This document shows positions 8,003 to 16,012 of a DNA stretch of 64,000 nucleotides, piece after piece. Numbering within the stretch: the first letter of the stretch is position 1; each line of letters opens with the position of its first letter. Both the position numbers and the translations under genes were made by a program. This DNA is from Rhizobium sp. AQ_MP. GTDB taxonomy: Bacteria; Pseudomonadota; Alphaproteobacteria; Rhizobiales; Rhizobiaceae. Location: assembly GCF_014237835.1 (NCBI RefSeq), contig NZ_JACJVI010000020.1:1-64000 (forward strand). Direction: 5' to 3'. A model generated the notes under the pieces. The model ran no database searches, was not told the origin of the DNA, and saw only the letters and a list, made by a program, of their open reading frames with translations.

Positions 8003-9088
8003 ATGGCTTCCATCGATGTCCGCGCAGTGACCAAGAGCTACGGCCATTTCCCTGTTCTGCACGGGGTAGACCTCACCATTCAAGACGGCGAGTTCATTGT
8101 GCTTGTCGGCCCCTCAGGCTGCGGCAAGTCCACGCTCTTGCGGATGATTGCAGGTTTAGAACAGATCACCTCCGGCGAGGTCGCGATCGAGGGTCGACGG
8201 GTCAATGATCTGCCGCCCAAGGATCGCGACATTGCAATGGTCTTCCAGTCCTATGCGCTGTACCCGCACATGTCGGTGGCCGACAATATGAGCTACAGCC
8301 TGAGGCTGAGAAAGACCGCCAGGGAGCGGATCACCGAGACCGTTGCCAGCGCCTCTTCAAAGCTTGGCCTCAACACCCTGCTTGAACGCCGACCAAAAGC
8401 CTTGTCGGGTGGCCAGCGCCAGCGTGTGGCGATGGGCCGTGCAATCGTTCGCCAGCCCAAAGCATTTCTCTTCGACGAGCCGCTTTCCAATCTTGATGCG
8501 CGTCTGCGCGAACAGATGCGTGCCGAAATCAAGAAGCTGCACAAGGAGCTTGGAGCCACATCGATCTATGTCACCCATGACCAGATCGAGGCCATGACGC
8601 TTGCCGACCGTATCGTTGCCATGCATGGCGGCGTGGTGCAGCAGGTCGGTGCACCACTCGAGCTTTACGATCGCCCGGCCAATCTCTTCGTTGCCGGGTT
8701 CATCGGGTCACCGGGCATGAACTTCCTGGAAGGGCAATATGTCAGCAGGGGTGATAAAGCCGCTGTCCGGTTCAAGGATGGAACGGAAATTGCCGTCAAA
8801 GAGCGGGCGTCGTTTGCGCAAGATGAGACAGTGACACTCGGCATTCGGCCAGAACATGTGGTGATCTCGCCTGATGGGGCGATCGAAGCCGGCGTGGAGC
8901 TTGTCGAGCCGACCGGTTTCGGCATCATCATGCATCTGTCGGTTCATGGGCTGCCATTCAAGCTCTTCACGCTCGACCGCAGCGTCCTTAGCGCGACAGC
9001 CAAGGTTCGTGTCGATTTTCCCATCGACCACCTGCATGTCTTCGACCATGAGGGCAAACGCATCAAGGAGCGGTCCTCAACCGATTGA
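8003..9088 (+). CDS. ABC transporter ATP-binding protein, UgpC/MalK-like
   Basis: A 361-residue ATPase with Walker A GPSGCGKST (about 37-45), Q-loop in VFQSYALYPHM, signature LSGGQRQRV (about 134-142), Walker B LFDEPLSNLD and switch histidine in THDQIEAM. The C-terminal 120 residues form the TOBE domain of the sugar-importer ATPases. Last gene of the operon that begins at 2903; a compound hairpin follows at 9096. Confidence 0.95.
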   Translation: MASIDVRAVTKSYGHFPVLHGVDLTIQDGEFIVLVGPSGCGKSTLLRMIAGLEQITSGEVAIEGRRVNDLPPKDRDIAMVFQSYALYPHMSVADNMSYSLRLRKTARERITETVASASSKLGLNTLLERRPKALSGGQRQRVAMGRAIVRQPKAFLFDEPLSNLDARLREQMRAEIKKLHKELGATSIYVTHDQIEAMTLADRIVAMHGGVVQQVGAPLELYDRPANLFVAGFIGSPGMNFLEGQYVSRGDKAAVRFKDGTEIAVKERASFAQDETVTLGIRPEHVVISPDGAIEAGVELVEPTGFGIIMHLSVHGLPFKLFTLDRSVLSATAKVRVDFPIDHLHVFDHEGKRIKERSSTD

Positions 9089-9095
9089 TCCGAAA

Positions 9096-9145
9096 ACCGC
9101 TGCGCAGGGTGCATGTCCGGCACCTCTACTGCGCAACAGAGCGGT
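9096..9145 (+). terminator. Compound stem-loop at the end of the sugar-type ABC operon
   Basis: Three nested pairings are visible: ACCGCT (9096-9101) with AGCGGT (9140-9145), GCGCAG (9102-9107) with CTGCGC (9129-9134), and GGTGC (9108-9112) with GCACC (9120-9124). No T-run follows, so this is an operon-end structure or Rho-independent-like pause, not a textbook terminator. Confidence 0.45.
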
Positions 9146-9254
9146 AGCACGGAGAAAGACGGCGATAGAACTGCGTGCCGCTTTCGTCCGCCTCGCTTCC
9201 GGTTGCGGGTGGCTGGCCGTCTCAAGACCGGCACGTCGGCCAGACCGTGACCGG

Positions 9255-9557
9255 TTACGCGATCACCGGGCAGGAGGTGGAGCGAGCCGACCGATCAAGC
9301 CAGCGCAGCACCCGGCATTCGCCATGGCCAACAATATCGAGCCCAAGGCTTAAAAGGTGGCGGGCAATTTCGGTCTGCAGGTGGTCGCGCGGACCATAAC
9401 GCTCACAGATGCCGTTAACCCGCGCTAAAATCTCCTCGGCTTTGTCATCCGGGACATCCAGATCGCCAAAGAAATAGTGGTCTTTACCCGCAGCATAAAG
9501 CGTGGCGCCCGTGCTCAGGACCTCTTTGACAAAGAATGGGATTTGATCACTGCGCAT
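9255..9557 (-). CDS. Hypothetical protein
   Basis: A 100-residue soluble protein. The start MRSDQIPFF at 9557 was chosen over the longer frame from 9587 because AAGGAG lies 6 bases ahead of it. It has a mixed alpha/beta N-terminus (FVKEVLSTGATLYAAGKDHY) and helical middle, with no signal peptide or membrane span. I do not recognise a family. It stands alone and is convergent with the ABC operon to its left. Confidence 0.55.
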   Translation of the reverse strand: MRSDQIPFFVKEVLSTGATLYAAGKDHYFFGDLDVPDDKAEEILARVNGICERYGPRDHLQTEIARHLLSLGLDIVGHGECRVLRWLDRSARSTSCPVIA

Positions 9558-9837
9558 CGCAACTCCTTCGGAGAGCAATATGGGCAAGGATCACGTCTTG
9601 TCACACTACTAGATTTCAGGGGGCGTTTCTTGCGAACGCTTTCCTGCCGGGCTCGACAGTAATCACCGCCCATCGAGGGCCCTGACCAAATAGCAGCCGG
9701 TTACAGGCCCTGGACGTATTTTGTTTGACGAAGTCAGCATAGCTGTCAGGGGGGCTGCGCCTCCACGCCGACATTGAAATCATACGCAGTGCCATACGCG
9801 GCCGCCCCGCGCCGATTGCGGTTGAAACTCAGCAATA

Positions 9838-9857
9838 TTGACGCTATATTTCGTCAA
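9838..9857. promoter_or_regulatory. Inverted repeat upstream of the Xre-RES pair, candidate operator
   Basis: TTGACG at 9838-9843 and CGTCAA at 9852-9857 flank an AT-rich 8-base spacer (CTATATTT), 32 bases before the antitoxin start. Xre-type antitoxins commonly repress their own operon from such sites. The rest of 9558-9889 shows nothing else. Confidence 0.45.
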
Positions 9858-9889
9858 AATGATCGGCACTCCACTAAGGACGTCACACT

Positions 9890-10240
9890 ATGAGCCTTAC
9901 CCAATATGCTGATGACGGACTGTTCTCCCCACGCAAGTTTGCGGAAACTTTGCTGACGACCAGCGAGGACATTGCTCGGACGGCGGGACTTGGGAAGGAT
10001 GCGGTTCAACGGAAGGACAGGATCCGTTCAGACAAGACGCAGCGTCGTTTGCGCGAAGTGGCAGAGATCATCAACAAAATCGAACCTCGTTTTGGCTCGG
10101 CGCTCATGGCCTATGCTTGGTACCGCTCACAACCCCTCCCCGGTTTCTCAGGCCTGACAGCTATGCAGCTTGTTCGGGATGGACGCGCCGACGATGTGCT
10201 TGACTACATCGACGCCGTTGATGCCGGCATCCATGCCTAG
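9890..10240 (+). CDS. Xre/MbcA/ParS-family antitoxin (DUF2384) of a RES toxin
   Basis: A 116-residue protein with an N-terminal helix-turn-helix-like region and a C-terminal DUF2384-type toxin-binding part (about 60-115: MAYAWYRSQPLPGF, LVRDGRADDVLDYIDAVDAG). Such proteins neutralise RES-domain NAD+-degrading toxins by blocking the active site and repress the operon. It lies 14 bases ahead of the RES gene in the usual antitoxin-first order. Confidence 0.88.
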   Translation: MSLTQYADDGLFSPRKFAETLLTTSEDIARTAGLGKDAVQRKDRIRSDKTQRRLREVAEIINKIEPRFGSALMAYAWYRSQPLPGFSGLTAMQLVRDGRADDVLDYIDAVDAGIHA

Positions 10241-10254
10241 TCAAATATCGCACG

Positions 10255-10746
10255 ATGTTTAAGGGCACGTTGTACAGGGCACTCAACCCGATCTACGCCC
10301 GTGAACCGCTGTCCGGCAAAGGCGCGCAACGGCATGGCGGGCGTTTCAACAAGAAGGGCGTTCCTGCGCTTTACACTTCCCTTTCGATCATGACCGCCAT
10401 CCGCGAAAGCAATCAGGTCGGAAGCTTGCAACCGACGACAATTGTATCTTACAGGGCAGAAATCGAGCAGGTTTTCGACAGTCGCAACGAGGTTGCACTG
10501 GCGGCCTACGGCATGGATGCTGCAGCACTCGCAGACATCTCCTGGCGCGACCAGATGCGATCGAGCGGAATGGCAAAAACCCAGGCCTTTGCTCGGCAGC
10601 TGGTCGAGGATGGCTATCACGCACTGCTCGTCCAAAGTTATGCGCATGGTTCATCGGCAACCGATCTCAATCTCGTACTTTGGCATTGGGGAGACGAGGC
10701 GTCATCCCGCCTGATTGTAGTCGATGACGAGAACCGTCTTGCTTGA
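10255..10746 (+). CDS. RES-domain toxin (NAD+ phosphorylase/glycohydrolase)
   Basis: A 163-residue RES-family toxin. The three residues that name the family are in place: Arg in LYRALNP (about residue 8), Glu in AIRESNQ (about 45) and a Ser in the C-terminal half. RHGGRFNKKGVPALYTSLS is the family's hallmark stretch. Known members deplete cellular NAD+ and arrest growth. It follows its DUF2384 antitoxin by 14 bases. The gene looks intact and full length (typical 150-230 residues). Confidence 0.9.
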   Translation: MFKGTLYRALNPIYAREPLSGKGAQRHGGRFNKKGVPALYTSLSIMTAIRESNQVGSLQPTTIVSYRAEIEQVFDSRNEVALAAYGMDAAALADISWRDQMRSSGMAKTQAFARQLVEDGYHALLVQSYAHGSSATDLNLVLWHWGDEASSRLIVVDDENRLA

Positions 10747-11035
10747 GAAAACTTTTGATTGGCGAGCACTGGGTTTCCATGCTCTGGCCGTACGCCTTCC
10801 AAGAGTTTGCGACCGCGCGATAGTCAATTAGGCGAACAAACGAGGTCGCGCTGTCTCAGCCCGCACATGAACACTTAAGCTCACATCGCGCCGGTCAACG
10901 AGGCTGACTGTCTTTGAATAATCAGAACGTCGATAGAGGCAACGCAAACATGTTTTCGTCAAAAGGGAGGACGCGCTCTCCCACATAGATGACGAAGACG
11001 ACGACGGAACGGACCGCGCTTGGGCTCTCGTCTCG
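10747..11035. other. Non-coding stretch after the RES toxin
   Basis: No supported gene. A reverse-strand frame (11064-10828) is low complexity and lacks a ribosome binding site. The stretch probably belongs to the same scarred DNA as the repeats at 11036-11110. Confidence 0.4.
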
Positions 11036-11110
11036 AGACCATCCCAGGCGGGGGAAAGTGTCAATAGAAGGGCGGGGAAAGTATCAATAGAACTGCGGGT
11101 GAAGTGTCAT
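11036..11110. repeat. Three imperfect direct repeats, possible IS21-family end remnant
   Basis: The motif GGGGAAAGTGTCAATAGAA recurs with changes about every 23 bases: GGGAAAGTGTCAATAGAA, then GGGAAAGTATCAATAGAA, then a decayed GGTGAAGTGTCA. IS21-family elements carry several such short repeats at their ends. No transposase frame is left nearby, so this would be a solo end. Assignment is inferred from pattern only; 11111-11500 holds no gene I can support. Confidence 0.4.
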
Positions 11111-11507
11111 CAGGAGGGTGGTGGGCGCGCCATCAAGGCTGCGAAAGGGTCGATCGTACTCTGGCAACCCTTTATGCAAACGTTTCCGAAACTGAGAAAA
11201 ATCAGATGGTTATTGCGGACAATCGAACCACAATGCCAAGAACCGGTGACACCCCAAAACTTCAGTCGCTGCTGTTCGATTCCCGGGATTGCAATCACCA
11301 GTCGTCAGGAAGCGACAGCATGAGCTCTTTAGCCTTGGTTCAAGCAAGCAAGGGGCAAAGAGAGAGTCCTAGTCAGCAAGCTGCCGGCCGCCCTCTCAAA
11401 GCGCCTCACTTCCTGGACGCACAACAGTATCGACAGCCCGAGTGAAAGGCCTGACGCCTTTGCCATCTCGTCCGTCACGACCACACTTCCTTTCAATGGA
11501 ACATTAG

Positions 11508-11544
11508 GACGCTAACCAGCGTCTCGTCTCCTGAAAAACGGAGA
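11508..11544 (+). promoter_or_regulatory. Two consecutive leader hairpins ahead of the MgtC-like gene
   Basis: GACGCT (11508-11513) pairs with AGCGTC (11518-11523) around an AACC tetraloop. Immediately after, TCTCC (11527-11531) pairs with GGAGA (11540-11544), and that second arm is the Shine-Dalgarno sequence of the gene starting at 11551. Sequestration of the ribosome binding site would allow translational control, known for other mgtC leaders. Whether it responds to an ion is unknown. Confidence 0.4.
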
Positions 11545-11550
11545 TCTGAC

Positions 11551-12021
11551 ATGGAATGGCTGACATCGCTGGCCGGCACCTTCGACATTTTCAGCCATCT
11601 TGCGGCCTTGGCTTTTGCCTACGCGCTGGCCTTGCCGATCGCCTGGGACCGGGAACGGCACGAACGCAGCGCAGGACTGAGGACATTCCCCCTGGTTGCG
11701 ATCGCGGCCTGTGGCTTCATCCAGGCAACCGAGGGGATCACGCTCGGCAACGCGGAAGCGACAGCGCGCATCGTCGAGGGCTTGATCAACGGGGTCGGCT
11801 TCATCGGCGGCGGAGCAATCCTGGTGGGCAAAGCCGGGACCAAAGGGACGGCAACGGCTGCAAGCCTCTGGGCCACCGGCGCGATCGGCACTTCTGTCGG
11901 GCTTGGAGCCTATGACACGGCGATCGTTCTTTCGATCGTGACATTTGCAACGCTGCGGATCATGACCAACTTCAAGGTCGAAGAGGCGCTTCGTCATGAA
12001 AAGGTAGAAGGCGAACACTGA
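11551..12021 (+). CDS. MgtC/SapB-family membrane protein
   Basis: A 156-residue inner-membrane protein with about four hydrophobic segments (roughly 18-35, 45-60, 75-95, 105-135). The family motifs are present: IAWDRERHERSAGLRTFPLV and NGVGFIGGGAILVGKAGTKG. The family modulates F-type ATP synthase or Mg2+ homeostasis in low magnesium and in acidic or intracellular settings. It lacks the extra C-terminal soluble domain of virulence MgtC proteins. It stands alone, and its Shine-Dalgarno sits in a small hairpin. Confidence 0.9.
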   Translation: MEWLTSLAGTFDIFSHLAALAFAYALALPIAWDRERHERSAGLRTFPLVAIAACGFIQATEGITLGNAEATARIVEGLINGVGFIGGGAILVGKAGTKGTATAASLWATGAIGTSVGLGAYDTAIVLSIVTFATLRIMTNFKVEEALRHEKVEGEH

Positions 12022-12144
12022 GGACGCCGAGTAAACGGGCCGACACGACCTCAAGCGCGGGACAAAATGCCGTTCCCAAGGCGGACACAGCTTGACCCTC
12101 ACACTTTGCTATCCGTCGTTTGCCACCAATTTTAAGTCACTCGA

Positions 12145-12254
12145 CGCGGAAAGTTGCCCCCTATCGGCGTCCATTGTCGACCTCCATTGTTGGCGATCAG
12201 CACCTGGCTCGTCCGGCGCTGGCCGGGGTTGCAGAGGGCGAACCAGGTGCGGGT
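12145..12254. mobile_element. IS-end remnant, copy 1 of a 110-bp duplicated sequence
   Basis: This stretch is about 80% identical to 19471-19580 in the same orientation, including a shared core GCGCTGGCCGGGGTTGCAGA. Internally TCGGCG...CCCC-type units repeat, as at the ends of IS21-like elements. The reverse strand encodes matching peptide fragments (TRTWFALCNPGQRR), so it once held the edge of an IS gene. No transposase remains. The rest of 12022-12653 has no supportable gene. Confidence 0.5.
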
Positions 12255-12653
12255 TGCAGGCACTTCCGCTTCAGCTTTGAGAACGGCTCTAGAAGCGCCA
12301 AAACTCCAGGCCGGGCTCGGCGTCTCCATCTCCAGCGGTCACCGGTATCTCCAGCGCACGGCAAGCGCGTTCGTTACCCCCGCAAACTCAAGCACGTCCT
12401 CGAACTCGGGGCAGAAAGACAGCAACCGACGAGCCGTGCTGCAGCATTGTGAAGCTTTGCTGATGCTAGCTGTGAATGGAGGAGCGCAATCTCATATTCC
12501 GCGATCTGATACCTTTTCGGGCTTCAGAGGCAAAGCCAGCATCCAGCCTCCAAAACAAAACGCCGGGACCGTCCGGTCGCGCATCCTGCGCCAGGGATCA
12601 AAGCGGTGAGATTGGGTTAACAAGACAGCCTGCCAGAAGGGCCGCGATCAGCA

Positions 12654-13007
12654 TCAGACGAGGCCGGAATACCAGTCAGCATAGGGCGTGTTTTTCACGA
12701 GATACCGGTTGAAATCCGGTGCCCCGTCGTCCCACCAGACCGGCCCGCGCTCGCCGAGTGCAATCTTGGCGGCATTAACGCGTTGACGGATCTCACCGAC
12801 AGACCGCTCGTCGCGCACAGGCTTTGACAGCGCACGACGCGCTGCCATCAGTTCCTTGATCAGTGCTTCACGGTGGGCAGGCGCAAGTGAGGGATCGCTC
12901 TTTCGCCAGAGCCGGCCTTTGACCACGAAATATCGCCCGTCCGGCGTCTCCGGATAGACATCTGCCTTTTCCCTCAAGAAAGCGGAGGACCTCTCTTTGC
13001 CGGTCAT
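12654..13007 (-). CDS. Conserved hypothetical protein coupled to exonuclease III
   Basis: A 117-residue basic, soluble protein. The pattern YFVVKGRLWRKSDPSLAPAH, two helical arms, then ALGERGPVWWDDGAPDFNRY is one I know from conserved hypotheticals of Rhizobiales and other proteobacteria, without a known function. Its start overlaps the stop of the upstream exonuclease gene by ATGA, so it is translationally coupled and may take part in base-damage handling. That role is context inference only. Confidence 0.75.
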   Translation of the reverse strand: MTGKERSSAFLREKADVYPETPDGRYFVVKGRLWRKSDPSLAPAHREALIKELMAARRALSKPVRDERSVGEIRQRVNAAKIALGERGPVWWDDGAPDFNRYLVKNTPYADWYSGLV

Positions 13008-13786
13008 TCCAGTTCGATCCAGACAGGCGCGTGGTCACTGGTCTTTGGCAATGCCCGGACCCAACGATCGACGCCTGCCGCCTTCAGATCCGGCGCGAGC
13101 TGAGGGCTCAGCAATAAATGGTCGATCCGCAGGCCAGCGTCCCGTTCGAACGCATTTCTCCAGTATTTCCAGAAGGTGTAGATTCCCTCATCCGGGAACA
13201 TGCGCCTCACCGCATCCGTCCAGCCCTGATCCAGAAGAGCTGTATAGGCATCTCTCACCTCAGGGCGAAACAGCGCGTCATCCAGCCATCGCTCCGGCTT
13301 ATAGACATCGAGATCAGCAGGCATGACGTTGAAATCGCCAACCAGCGCCACCGGGATTTCGAGCTCGAGCAATTCTTGCGCATAGATGCGCAACCTTTCG
13401 AACCAACGTAGCTTGTAGTCGAATTTTTGACCCGGCGCCGGATTGCCGTTGGGAAGATAAAGACTGCCGATGATGACCCCATTTACGGCTGCTTCAATAT
13501 AACGGCTTTGCCCGCCATCTAGCTCGTCATCTGGCTCGCCTGGTAGGATCCTCTTCGTCTCGATTGGATCGGTGTCGCGCGCCAGAATTGCCACGCCATT
13601 CCAGCTCTTTTGACCGCGCCATATGGCACCATAGCCTGCCCTTTCGAGTGCCTTCACCGGAAATTTTTCGGAAGGGGCCTTGAGCTCCTGCAGACAGACG
13701 ACGTCTGGGGCGGCTTCATCCAGCCAGTGCAGCAGGATGTCCAGCCGCCCATTGATGCCGTTGATATTGTAGGTCGCGATTTTCAC
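13004..13786 (-). CDS. xthA: Exodeoxyribonuclease III
   Basis: A complete 260-residue AP endonuclease/3'-5' exonuclease of the EEP fold. Motifs: ATYNINGINGR at the N-terminus, the metal-binding Glu in LQELKAPSEKFP (about 34), VALVGDFNVMP with the catalytic Asp/Asn (about 148-156), and SDHAPVWIE with the catalytic His at the end. It acts on abasic sites and 3'-blocked ends in DNA repair. It overlaps the next gene by 4 bases. Confidence 0.95.
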   Translation of the reverse strand: MKIATYNINGINGRLDILLHWLDEAAPDVVCLQELKAPSEKFPVKALERAGYGAIWRGQKSWNGVAILARDTDPIETKRILPGEPDDELDGGQSRYIEAAVNGVIIGSLYLPNGNPAPGQKFDYKLRWFERLRIYAQELLELEIPVALVGDFNVMPADLDVYKPERWLDDALFRPEVRDAYTALLDQGWTDAVRRMFPDEGIYTFWKYWRNAFERDAGLRIDHLLLSPQLAPDLKAAGVDRWVRALPKTSDHAPVWIELE

Positions 13787-13795
13787 CGCAGATCA

Positions 13796-13975
13796 TCACT
13801 TGGTGCGATGATCACCGCGATCGCCTTCGCCAGGCTTTGCGTCGCTTTTCGCCTCGTGGCGCTTGTCGGCAGACAAGGAGCGGCCAACATCGACGCTCTC
13901 CTTAAACTTGCCGTCCTCGTCGCGACGGACATAGCGCTTGTCCGTGCCCGTATCGATCAATTCGCGCTTGCTCAT
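13796..13975 (-). CDS. Small charged hypothetical protein
   Basis: A 59-residue, highly hydrophilic protein (MSKRELIDTGTDKRYVRRDE start, DRGDHRTK end). Start 13975 is supported by AAGGAG about 8 bases upstream; the open frame continues to 14035 without another such site. Short proteins of this type occur as hypotheticals in rhizobia. Same strand as xthA and just upstream of it, so they may be co-transcribed. Confidence 0.7.
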   Translation of the reverse strand: MSKRELIDTGTDKRYVRRDEDGKFKESVDVGRSLSADKRHEAKSDAKPGEGDRGDHRTK

Positions 13976-14244
13976 GGGAGTTCTCCTTCTCGACTGTGGT
14001 GGATAAACAACGCATGGATCGCAGAAAAGATGCATGTGATCACCGCCTTAGCCGGCTCCACCTGTCAGACGAGCGAGCATCTCGAGCGCCGCCGATCGAA
14101 GCAACGCTTGCCAGTCTTTTCCCCCTTGCCAGTGATAGAGTGGAGCGCCCGGTGAACGGGTCGAGACCATTGCAATAATCTCAAAATCTGCTCGGAAACG
14201 GGTCGCGCCTTGGCCCGAAAGACAAGGATGCGCATTTGAAATGA

Positions 14245-14280
14245 ACGAGGGCGCTCAACCCTTTTGGGGAGCGCCCTCGT
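14245..14280. terminator. Long perfect inverted repeat (12-bp arms)
   Basis: ACGAGGGCGCTC at 14245-14256 pairs with GAGCGCCCTCGT at 14269-14280, and CCC/GGG continue the stem inside the loop. There is no T-run on either strand. It lies in a 600-base stretch (13976-14577) without a supportable gene, so what it ends is unclear. Confidence 0.45.
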
Positions 14281-14538
14281 CGACCCGGACGATGTCGCGC
14301 GGCGGAGGAGCTGCGCGTTTAGGATCGTCAATCACGGGTGCTGAGACCTAGATGGTGGGTCAGAACCCTCTTCGCAAGTCCTGTCATCATCCTTCTTCGG
14401 CCCGATCCCCCCGTTTAAGCTCGAAGAAGTAACAACGGGCATCCTTCTCGATGACCATCAGCCCCATGAGCCTGTTCTCGTCCATTTAACGTCGGTGATG
14501 ACCATTCGAAAGATGGACCGGCGGCAAAACCCTGATAT

Positions 14539-14553
14539 GTTCTTGTTTCGTTT
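14539..14553 (+). promoter_or_regulatory. Candidate LexA (SOS) box upstream of dinB
   Basis: GTTC-N7-GTTT at 14539-14553, 24 bases before the dinB start, differs by one base from the GTTC-N7-GTTC direct repeat recognised by alphaproteobacterial LexA. The downstream gene is a classic SOS gene, which supports the assignment. Confidence 0.55.
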
Positions 14554-14577
14554 CCTTCACGCTGAATGCGGCTCCCC

Positions 14578-15672
14578 ATGGAATCCAGAACTGCGATCAT
14601 CCGTAAAATCATCCATGTGGACATGGACGCCTTCTATGCTTCGGTCGAGCAACGCGACAATCCGGCACTTCGTGGCAAACCCTTGGCAGTTGGTGGAGCC
14701 GCTGAACGCGGCGTGGTCGCTGCGGCCAGCTATGAGGCCCGGTTGTTTGGGGTTCATTCTGCCATGCCATCGGTCACGGCCGCTCGCAAATGTCCCGAGC
14801 TGATATTCGTGAAGCCGCGTTTTGACGTCTATCGCGAGGTCTCTGAAGAGATCCGCCAGATTTTTGCCGAGTACACACCGATAATCGAACCTCTATCGCT
14901 CGATGAGGCCTATCTTGATGTGACCGAAAACCTGAAGGACATGCCGATTGCCACCGAGATTGCGCTTCAGATCCGCGCCAGGATCAAGGCGGTGACCGGG
15001 CTGAATGCGTCCGCCGGCATCTCCTACAACAAGTTCCTGGCCAAGATGGCCTCCGATCTCAACAAGCCGAACGGCCAGGCCGTCATTACGCCGAGACACG
15101 GCCCGACCTTCGTCGAGCATCTCGCGGTCAAGAAATTTCATGGTGTCGGACCCGCCACTGCCGAGAAGATGCGCCGATTGGGAATTGAAACCGGCGCCGA
15201 TCTGAGAGCAAAATCTCTGGCGTTTCTGAGCGAACACTTCGGCAAGGCCGGCCCCTTCTTTTATGGGATTGCCAGAGGCATTGACGAGCGCCCGGTCAGG
15301 CCGGATCGGGAGCGCAAATCGATTGGTGCCGAAGACACCTTCCCCGCCGATATCAGCGCACTTCAGGCAGCATCAGACGAGCTCCGACCACTGGCGCAAA
15401 AAGTCTGGACCGCCTGCAGGTCAAAGGGCCTCACCGGCAAGACACTCACGGTGAAGGTCAAATATGCCGATTTCACCCAGGTTACCCGCAGCCGCACGGT
15501 GTCCGTCCCATTTGCAGGTGTAAAAGACATGGTGGACCTGGCCCATGTCCTGCTTGCCGGCCTTCATCCGTTCAAACGTCCGGTCCGTCTTTTAGGACTG
15601 ACGCTGTCGTCACTGGTGGTCGACAAGGAGACCGATCAAATCGACAAACCGCAGCTCGGTCTCGGGTTATGA
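14578..15672 (+). CDS. dinB: DNA polymerase IV (Y-family translesion polymerase)
   Basis: A 364-residue Y-family polymerase. Catalytic motifs are HVDMDAFYASVE (about 14-25) and PLSLDEAYLDV (about 104-114); a helix-hairpin-helix and the little-finger domain follow (about 170-355). It copies past damaged bases with low fidelity. The frame opens at 14566, but MESRTAIIRK at 14578 is the closest plausible start; the ribosome binding site is poor. A LexA-like box lies just upstream. Confidence 0.94.
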   Translation: MESRTAIIRKIIHVDMDAFYASVEQRDNPALRGKPLAVGGAAERGVVAAASYEARLFGVHSAMPSVTAARKCPELIFVKPRFDVYREVSEEIRQIFAEYTPIIEPLSLDEAYLDVTENLKDMPIATEIALQIRARIKAVTGLNASAGISYNKFLAKMASDLNKPNGQAVITPRHGPTFVEHLAVKKFHGVGPATAEKMRRLGIETGADLRAKSLAFLSEHFGKAGPFFYGIARGIDERPVRPDRERKSIGAEDTFPADISALQAASDELRPLAQKVWTACRSKGLTGKTLTVKVKYADFTQVTRSRTVSVPFAGVKDMVDLAHVLLAGLHPFKRPVRLLGLTLSSLVVDKETDQIDKPQLGLGL

Positions 15673-16012
15673 CGGTCGGCAGGCCTCGTAGATTCAAGAT
15701 CGAGACGGGTGCGTTCCTCGGCCGACACAAGGCCTGAGACAACAGCCGAGCAATCTTTGCCAGGTAAGCATCTCGACCAGGAGCGGATGCCCTATGTGGA
15801 AGGCAGGAAAGGCCGGAAAGGCAGGACCTCGACTGACGGTTCGAAGTCCGCAACTGATCTTAGCAATCAGCACACTTCGCGCGGCATGACGTTACGAACC
15901 CCTTTCCTTCTGTGGTTATCGGCAAGCTGAAAGAAATCGAGCGTCTCGAACACTGAGTAATCGACATCGGGCCTCATGGGCAGACTTGCAAGCGTCAACG
16001 CTGAGACTCCTC
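15673..16012. other. Gap between dinB and the integrase gene
   Basis: 340 bases with no supported gene. The two flanking genes converge here. I could not find a direct repeat that would mark an attachment site for the integrase. Confidence 0.4.
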
